From contig NZ_JAKWJQ010000005.1 of NCBI RefSeq assembly GCF_022761015.1, positions 226,675 to 290,674 on the forward strand: 64,000 bases of DNA, read 5' to 3'. Below are positions 60,503 to 64,000 of this stretch, piece after piece. The DNA comes from Humibacter sp. RRB41. Lineage in GTDB: Bacteria > Actinomycetota > Actinomycetes > Actinomycetales > Microbacteriaceae. Within the stretch, counting starts at the first letter, position 1. The number at the start of each line of letters is the position of its first letter. The translations under genes were made by a program, and so were the position numbers. The notes beneath the pieces are model-generated. The model saw nothing but the letters and a program-made list of their open reading frames with translations, was not told the DNA's origin and ran no database searches.

Positions 60503-60655
60503 ATGCCCTCCCAGACAGCCACGCGAAGAGAGTATGGACGGCAGGGGCCGGGCGGCAACCCCTTGTGGATCGCGTCTCGCATGTATTCAGCTGCGGGACT
60601 TCCAGTCGAGCGCCGTAGGGGAGGGGCGCTCGTGTCGGCGACGGTCAAGAAGTAG

Positions 60656-60814
60656 GCCAATGCGACGAGGCAGGTTCTCGTTCATTTGAACACGACCGCA
60701 ACAGGCGCCCATGCGCGGCTGCAGGCCTACGCTTTCGCCAATGGGCGAACCGTTCACGCCGTTCCACGCGACGTGGTTGCCGGCAGGCTGACCGTCGAGG
60801 ACACATCCTCGTGA
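60656..60814 (+). pseudogene. C-terminal ANTAR-domain remnant
   Basis: The frame between an in-frame stop at 60653 and TGA at 60812 ends AHARLQAYAFANGRTVHAVP and RDVVAGRLTVED, the third helix and end of an ANTAR RNA-binding domain. It aligns with the end of the intact protein encoded just downstream (FVAMRSYARNRSVPLRQVAD, DVIARRIDV). No start codon or GAF part remains. The other sequence in 60503-60838 is not recognisable. Confidence 0.65.
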
Positions 60815-60838
60815 AACGATCCGACCGAAAGGGCGACG

Positions 60839-61597
60839 ATGATGACAACCGAGACCAGAGAATCAAAACTCAGTTCGGCCTTCGTTAAGCTCGCTGACTC
60901 CCTCGTGACCGATTTCGACGTGATCGACCTGTTGCATTGGCTAGTTCAGGAATGCACAGACATCCTTGATACTCAAGCCGGTGGCCTGATGCTTGTGAAC
61001 CCGGCAGGATCTCTCGAGCTCGTGGCTTCCACAAGCGAAGACGTCGAGCTCGTTGAAGTCTTCCAACTCGCCGCCGGAGACGGCCCGTGCCTGGATTGCT
61101 TCCGAACTGGAACCGCGGTCACAGTCGGCGATATCGAAGCTGAGTCAGTGCGCTGGCCGGCATTCTGCGTTGAGGCGTTGAGGTTTGGTTTCCGATCAGT
61201 TCATGCAACTCCGCTGCGACTTCGTGGGCAGATCATCGGGACCATGAACCTCTTCAGCCATTACACCGGTGCTCTTATCGATACAGACATCTCCGTCGCC
61301 CAGGCTCTGGCCGACGTTGCCACGATCGGGATCCTTCAAGAACGCAGTGCCCGCAGCGCGCAGATCGTGACCGAACAGCTGCAACGCGCCCTCGATTCCC
61401 GCATCTTGCTCGAACAGGCCAAAGGAGTGATCGCGGCAACCGCGGGCCTGAGCATGAGCGACGCGTTCGTGGCCATGCGCTCATACGCCAGGAACCGGAG
61501 CGTGCCCTTACGCCAGGTCGCCGACGACGTGATCGCGCGTCGGATCGACGTCGGATATCAAAACACCCATCCGGCGGCCGAGTTGGACCTCCCATAG
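60839..61597 (+). CDS. GAF-ANTAR antitermination regulator
   Basis: A 252-residue regulator. Residues about 20-165 form a GAF domain (LVQECTDILDTQAGGLMLVN, GDGPCLDCFRTGTAVTVGDI, ATPLRLRGQIIGTMNLFS). Residues about 178-240 form an ANTAR domain (LDSRILLEQAKGVIAATAGL, DAFVAMRSYARNRSVPLRQV). ANTAR domains bind dual-hexaloop RNA and stop transcription termination, so it probably works on mRNA. A cysteine pair in PCLDC may sense a ligand or redox state. GAAAGGGCG precedes the ATG. Confidence 0.9.
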   Translation: MMTTETRESKLSSAFVKLADSLVTDFDVIDLLHWLVQECTDILDTQAGGLMLVNPAGSLELVASTSEDVELVEVFQLAAGDGPCLDCFRTGTAVTVGDIEAESVRWPAFCVEALRFGFRSVHATPLRLRGQIIGTMNLFSHYTGALIDTDISVAQALADVATIGILQERSARSAQIVTEQLQRALDSRILLEQAKGVIAATAGLSMSDAFVAMRSYARNRSVPLRQVADDVIARRIDVGYQNTHPAAELDLP

Positions 61598-62146
61598 ACA
61601 ACTCCACCTGACTCCGCAACGGGGTTGGCGGCCAAGCGCAACCTGGCCGCACGGACCGGTTCGCGAACGAAGGGCCACGGTAAGTAGAGCGAAGGCGGGT
61701 GCGATCTTGCAGCTGCTGGACTGTTTGGACTCTCCGATGCTCAAGGCGGGTTAGCTTGAGGTGGTGGCATTTCGCTGTATTGCTAGCCCGAATTGTCGCG
61801 AGCTCTGGGAGGCTTAGGAGCCTTGTAACGGGTTCGGACTGCCTCCCGGAAATTGCTCAACGTACCAGCTTTGACGTCGCTTCCCGATGATTCACCGGGG
61901 CAAAGGTGATGAGGTGTGAACCTTCTCCAGCTATCCGGGACATATAACGCGCTCCGGAGGATCGGTGACGGTCATCCGATGGGCCACTCCGGCGTAGTCG
62001 AGATTTGATCGACCGAAGCCGCGAGGATTTGGCCGCCGACGTCACGGCATTCATCGCGGCGATGATGCCTTGTTCGGTTGGAGGGCTGTTTCGTCGCCGT
62101 ACAGTGAAGCGATCGCCATTTTGCCTTGGCTGATAGTTCAGCGTCC
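61598..62146. other. Intergenic stretch without recognisable genes
   Basis: Short frames on both strands look like chance. A minus-strand frame near 61860-62060 (MNAVTSAAKSSRLRSIKSRL) has basic composition but no family mark. I see no strong hairpin or repeat. Confidence 0.55.
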
Positions 62147-62308
62147 CTATTTCCTGCGGTTTGCTGCGCGACGCACGAGCCCGATGATGGCGGTGGCAGC
62201 GAAAAGAATGATTCCGATGATGGCGAGCCAAAGCAGTCCTTTGAAGGCGAAGCCGACAACGGCGAGCACGAGCCAAATCACAAGAAGGACAATGAGCAAA
62301 ACGATCAC
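62147..62308 (-). CDS. Short two-helix membrane protein, paralogue of 16319
   Basis: From GTG 62308 the frame gives 53 residues: IVLLIVLLVIWLVLAVVGFA, LLWLAIIGIILFAATAIIGL and the basic end RRAANRRK. The core FKGLLWLAIIGIILF is nearly the same as in the gene at 16319-16489, which supports both. The start is not certain; AGGAA lies about 14 bases upstream. Function unknown. Confidence 0.6.
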   Translation of the reverse strand: MIVLLIVLLVIWLVLAVVGFAFKGLLWLAIIGIILFAATAIIGLVRRAANRRK

Positions 62309-62441
62309 GTCAGCGCCGTGGATTCCTGTTCAGCTGTGCGTCAGAGTCGAACAGCGCTTTCATGCATGTTCGATGACCGGTTCGTGTGTTGTGCGCGTGG
62401 GACTGTCGTACCCGAAACGACAATCCCACGCGCGTCCCCTG

Positions 62442-63530
62442 TCATCGCCGGGCTTTCGGCCGTGCGAAGTTCGTGAATCGGGCTCCTCGTGAGCGGAGGT
62501 ACATCAGCGTTCCTGCGCTGAGAAGGAGGAGCCCAGCGATCGTTACCGGCAGCGCGTCAGAGCCGGTGTCGGCCAATGACCCGCTGACGGGCGAGTCGGT
62601 CTGGGACGCGGCGGCTCGTGCTGCGATGGCTTGTGCTGCTGCTACCTGGGCTGCGGTAGCTGCCGCTGCTTGCGCGGCTGCTGCTTGTGCTGCGGCTGCG
62701 GCGGCAGCTTGTGATGCTGCAGTTTGCTCGGGGGTTGGTGTGCTGGCGACGATTGCTGTTCGTGGGCTGCAGTCGCTGGGTCGGGTGATCACGTCGGAGT
62801 CGAGGGTGACGGCGCCGTTTCGTGCCAGGAGGCGGCCAGTAATGGTGGTGTTGGTGTTGGCGGTGATCGAGGTCAAAGCCATGATGGTTCCCGCGAAGGT
62901 GGAACCGGTGCCGAGGGTGGCTGAAGATCCGACTTGCCAGAACACGTTGCAGGAGTTCGCGCCGCCGGTGAAGGCGACGGTGCTGGCGGATGCGGTGATC
63001 AGGGTGCTGGCTGCTTGGAAGATGAAGACGGAGCTCGCGGATCCGTTCAGAGTGACGGTGCCGTTGAGGGCGAGTGCGTCGCCGGAGTACACGCCGGGGA
63101 CGAGGGTTCTGCCGGCGAGGTCGATGATGTTCGACTCGTCGGGGGAGCGACCTGCTGTGTCGTTGTAGGCAGTGGTGAGGTCGGCTTGGGCCTGTTGGGC
63201 TTGCGCATCGGTGGCGTGGATCACCCCGTTGGAGATGACCCCAGGCGGGAAGCCTGTGACCGCGGTCCCTGGGCTGAGCCCGACGTCGCCGTCGGTGACC
63301 GTGGTTGCACCGGTGTTGGTCACGGTGCTGCCGGCGAGGACCTCGTAGCTGTCCGCGGTACCGAGCCCGACCGTCGACTGAACCGACCCCGCCGCGTTGG
63401 CCGGACCAGCGCTCCCGAGGATGATGAGCGCCGTCATACCGGCCACTGCAGTGACCGGCAGAATGACTCGCCATCGGCGCGGTGCGGCAGTCGACAAGCG
63501 TTCAGCATGCGTGCGGTGTGCAATAGACAA
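62442..63530 (-). CDS. Ice-binding-domain (DUF3494) surface protein with LAxTG anchor
   Basis: A 362-residue secreted protein. A basic-hydrophobic signal peptide (VILPVTAVAGMTALIILGSA, cleavage near GPANAAG) precedes a DUF3494-type beta-helix (residues about 52-255): STVTNTGATTVTDGDVGLSP, ITGRLLARNGAVTLDSDVIT. Next is an alanine/glutamine-rich linker (about 270-310). The C-terminus shows LADTG, a hydrophobic helix and RSRGARF, a class-E-type sortase signal. It would bind ice or a surface while attached to peptidoglycan. The frame starts at TTG 63530; no better start is seen. Confidence 0.85.
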   Translation of the reverse strand: MSIAHRTHAERLSTAAPRRWRVILPVTAVAGMTALIILGSAGPANAAGSVQSTVGLGTADSYEVLAGSTVTNTGATTVTDGDVGLSPGTAVTGFPPGVISNGVIHATDAQAQQAQADLTTAYNDTAGRSPDESNIIDLAGRTLVPGVYSGDALALNGTVTLNGSASSVFIFQAASTLITASASTVAFTGGANSCNVFWQVGSSATLGTGSTFAGTIMALTSITANTNTTITGRLLARNGAVTLDSDVITRPSDCSPRTAIVASTPTPEQTAASQAAAAAAAQAAAAQAAAATAAQVAAAQAIAARAAASQTDSPVSGSLADTGSDALPVTIAGLLLLSAGTLMYLRSRGARFTNFARPKARR

Positions 63531-63725
63531 CAGAGCCCCAGTTCTCAGTGCGGTTCAAAACCGTCACCGGGTCTGGGGCAACACCCGAAAGCTATTCTCA
63601 GTGGGTAGTCCCGTCAAGATGGACAGCCCTGTCGACAAGGCAATATCAAGTCGAGCGATGTTTGCACAGACCAGAGGAATACGAAGTGCACGGAGGTGTA
63701 ATTTCGCACCGGGCCGCTCCTGAGG

Positions 63726-63754
63726 GTCCTCGTGCCGTAGATCGGTGCGAGGAC
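63726..63754. terminator. 11-bp-stem hairpin with two G-U pairs
   Basis: GTCCTCGTGCC pairs with GGTGCGAGGAC across a seven-base loop. It is in a gene-free stretch; without a T tract or a neighbouring stop codon its direction is unclear. Confidence 0.35.
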
Positions 63755-63904
63755 ACGAGCGGAAGCATGCAGGCCGGACCTGGCACCCCACCAGTGACGA
63801 GTATCCTCGGGAGAACCCTCATCCCTGGCCTTCGATTTGAGCCGTTCCGAGAGTGTAAATACCTGATCAGGGGCTAAAACGTGGCGGAGGATGGGGTGCC
63901 GGGG

Positions 63905-63952
63905 GTCGCGACATAGGTGACAGGTGATACGTGACAGGTGAGTCGCGACATA
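63905..63952. repeat. Nested direct repeats, IS left end
   Basis: GTCGCGACATA occurs at 63905-63915 and 63942-63952, and GTGACAGGTG at 63917-63926 and 63931-63940. They precede the transposase start by 17 bp. I recall such ends in IS481-type elements, where they would be transposase binding sites. Confidence 0.6.
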
Positions 63953-63968
63953 TGCGACAGGCTGGCGG

Positions 63969-64000
63969 GTGTCGAAGAACCGTGTCGCTGTGCTTAAAGT
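63969..64000 (+). CDS. IS481-type transposase, first codons only
   Basis: GTG 63969 begins VSKNRVAVLK and runs off the window. That start (xSKNRV-VLxVV) is what I recall for IS481-type transposases, whose N-terminal helix-turn-helix follows. Ten residues are weak evidence on their own; the repeats just upstream strengthen the case. Confidence 0.45.
   Translation, partial: MSKNRVAVLK

Larger units (their letters stand above)
63531..63968. other. Gene-free stretch before the IS481-type start
   Basis: No recognisable coding frame. It contains a hairpin (63726-63754) and, near the right end, the nested direct repeats described separately. Confidence 0.55.

Noticed and set aside
61857..62276. 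A 139-codon minus-strand frame.
   Set aside because: Its front overlaps the two-helix membrane protein in another frame, and its composition is arginine/serine-rich with no motif.
62590..62730. Short repeats of GCTGCT and similar, which might suggest a CRISPR-like or satellite array.
   Set aside because: They are codons of the alanine/glutamine-rich linker of the surface protein, with no fixed unit or spacers. No CRISPR array was seen anywhere in the window.
62557..63474. A 305-codon histidine/arginine-rich frame over the ice-binding gene.
   Set aside because: Out-of-frame reading of the alanine- and threonine-rich coding sequence.

Overview
The window reads as chromosomal DNA of a high-GC actinobacterium, most likely a member of the Microbacteriaceae. 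The evidence is the GC-rich third-codon-position bias, the C50 carotenoid gene set with a two-gene lycopene cyclase, several copies of a small-protein family typical of Microbacteriaceae (MGxLIYGS... start), an LAxTG-type surface anchor and an ice-binding-domain protein. The last feature hints at a cold or exposed habitat. No rRNA, tRNA or CRISPR array was found. Family names come from recalled motifs; no database search was run.

Layout. 1-3.7 kb: start of a membrane molybdo-oxidoreductase, then a coupled trio (methylthioadenosine phosphorylase, NAD-epimerase, polytopic membrane protein). 3.7-15.8 kb: a molybdenum island with a flavin reductase, a YedY-type molybdoenzyme, MoeA, a ThiF-rhodanese-MoaE fusion, MoaA, ModABC, an HTH-TOBE regulator, MoaB/MogA, MoaC, MoaD and a membrane-anchored sulfite-oxidase-like enzyme. 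15.8-19.5 kb: small stress-type genes and an orphan LuxR response regulator. 19.8-22.5 kb: a cytochrome-like/molybdopterin fusion next to a graveyard of IS30, IS3 and IS110 fragments. 22.6-36.6 kb: C50 carotenoid genes (crtE-B-I-Ye-Yf-Eb), photolyase, idi, a MarR regulator, two MFS pumps and decayed remnants. 33.9-35.2 kb: gene-poor, with strong hairpins. 37-49 kb: NADH dehydrogenase II, an SDR, an inactive IS5 element with an inverted end fragment, small paralogous stress genes, and an operon of acyl-CoA-dehydrogenase-like, PIG-L/methyltransferase and glycosyltransferase genes. 49-57 kb: Dps, then an oxidative gene set (membrane protein, GMC gamma-like subunit, GMC oxidoreductase, TPP enzyme, enolase-superfamily enzyme, membrane protein) and an SDR. 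57-64 kb: topoisomerase IB, small proteins, an MFS carrier, a GAF-ANTAR regulator with a decayed ANTAR fragment upstream, an ice-binding LAxTG protein and the first codons of an IS481-type transposase.

How the genes work together. The molybdenum island supplies molybdate (ModABC) and most of the cofactor pathway (MoaA, MoaC, MoaD, MoaE, MoeB, MogA/MoaB, MoeA) for at least four sulfite-oxidase-fold enzymes in or beside it. The carotenoid block covers isoprenoid isomerisation, GGPP, phytoene, lycopene, C50 elongation and cyclisation. TTCTAG-centred palindromes lie before crtE, idi/marR and the second pump and could form a MarR regulon. Many remaining genes (Dps, DUF1269-like, YtxH-like, FHA-like, SDR, GMC set, topoisomerase IB) look like stationary-phase or desiccation functions. 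Fragmentary transposases and truncated genes mark several turnover points.
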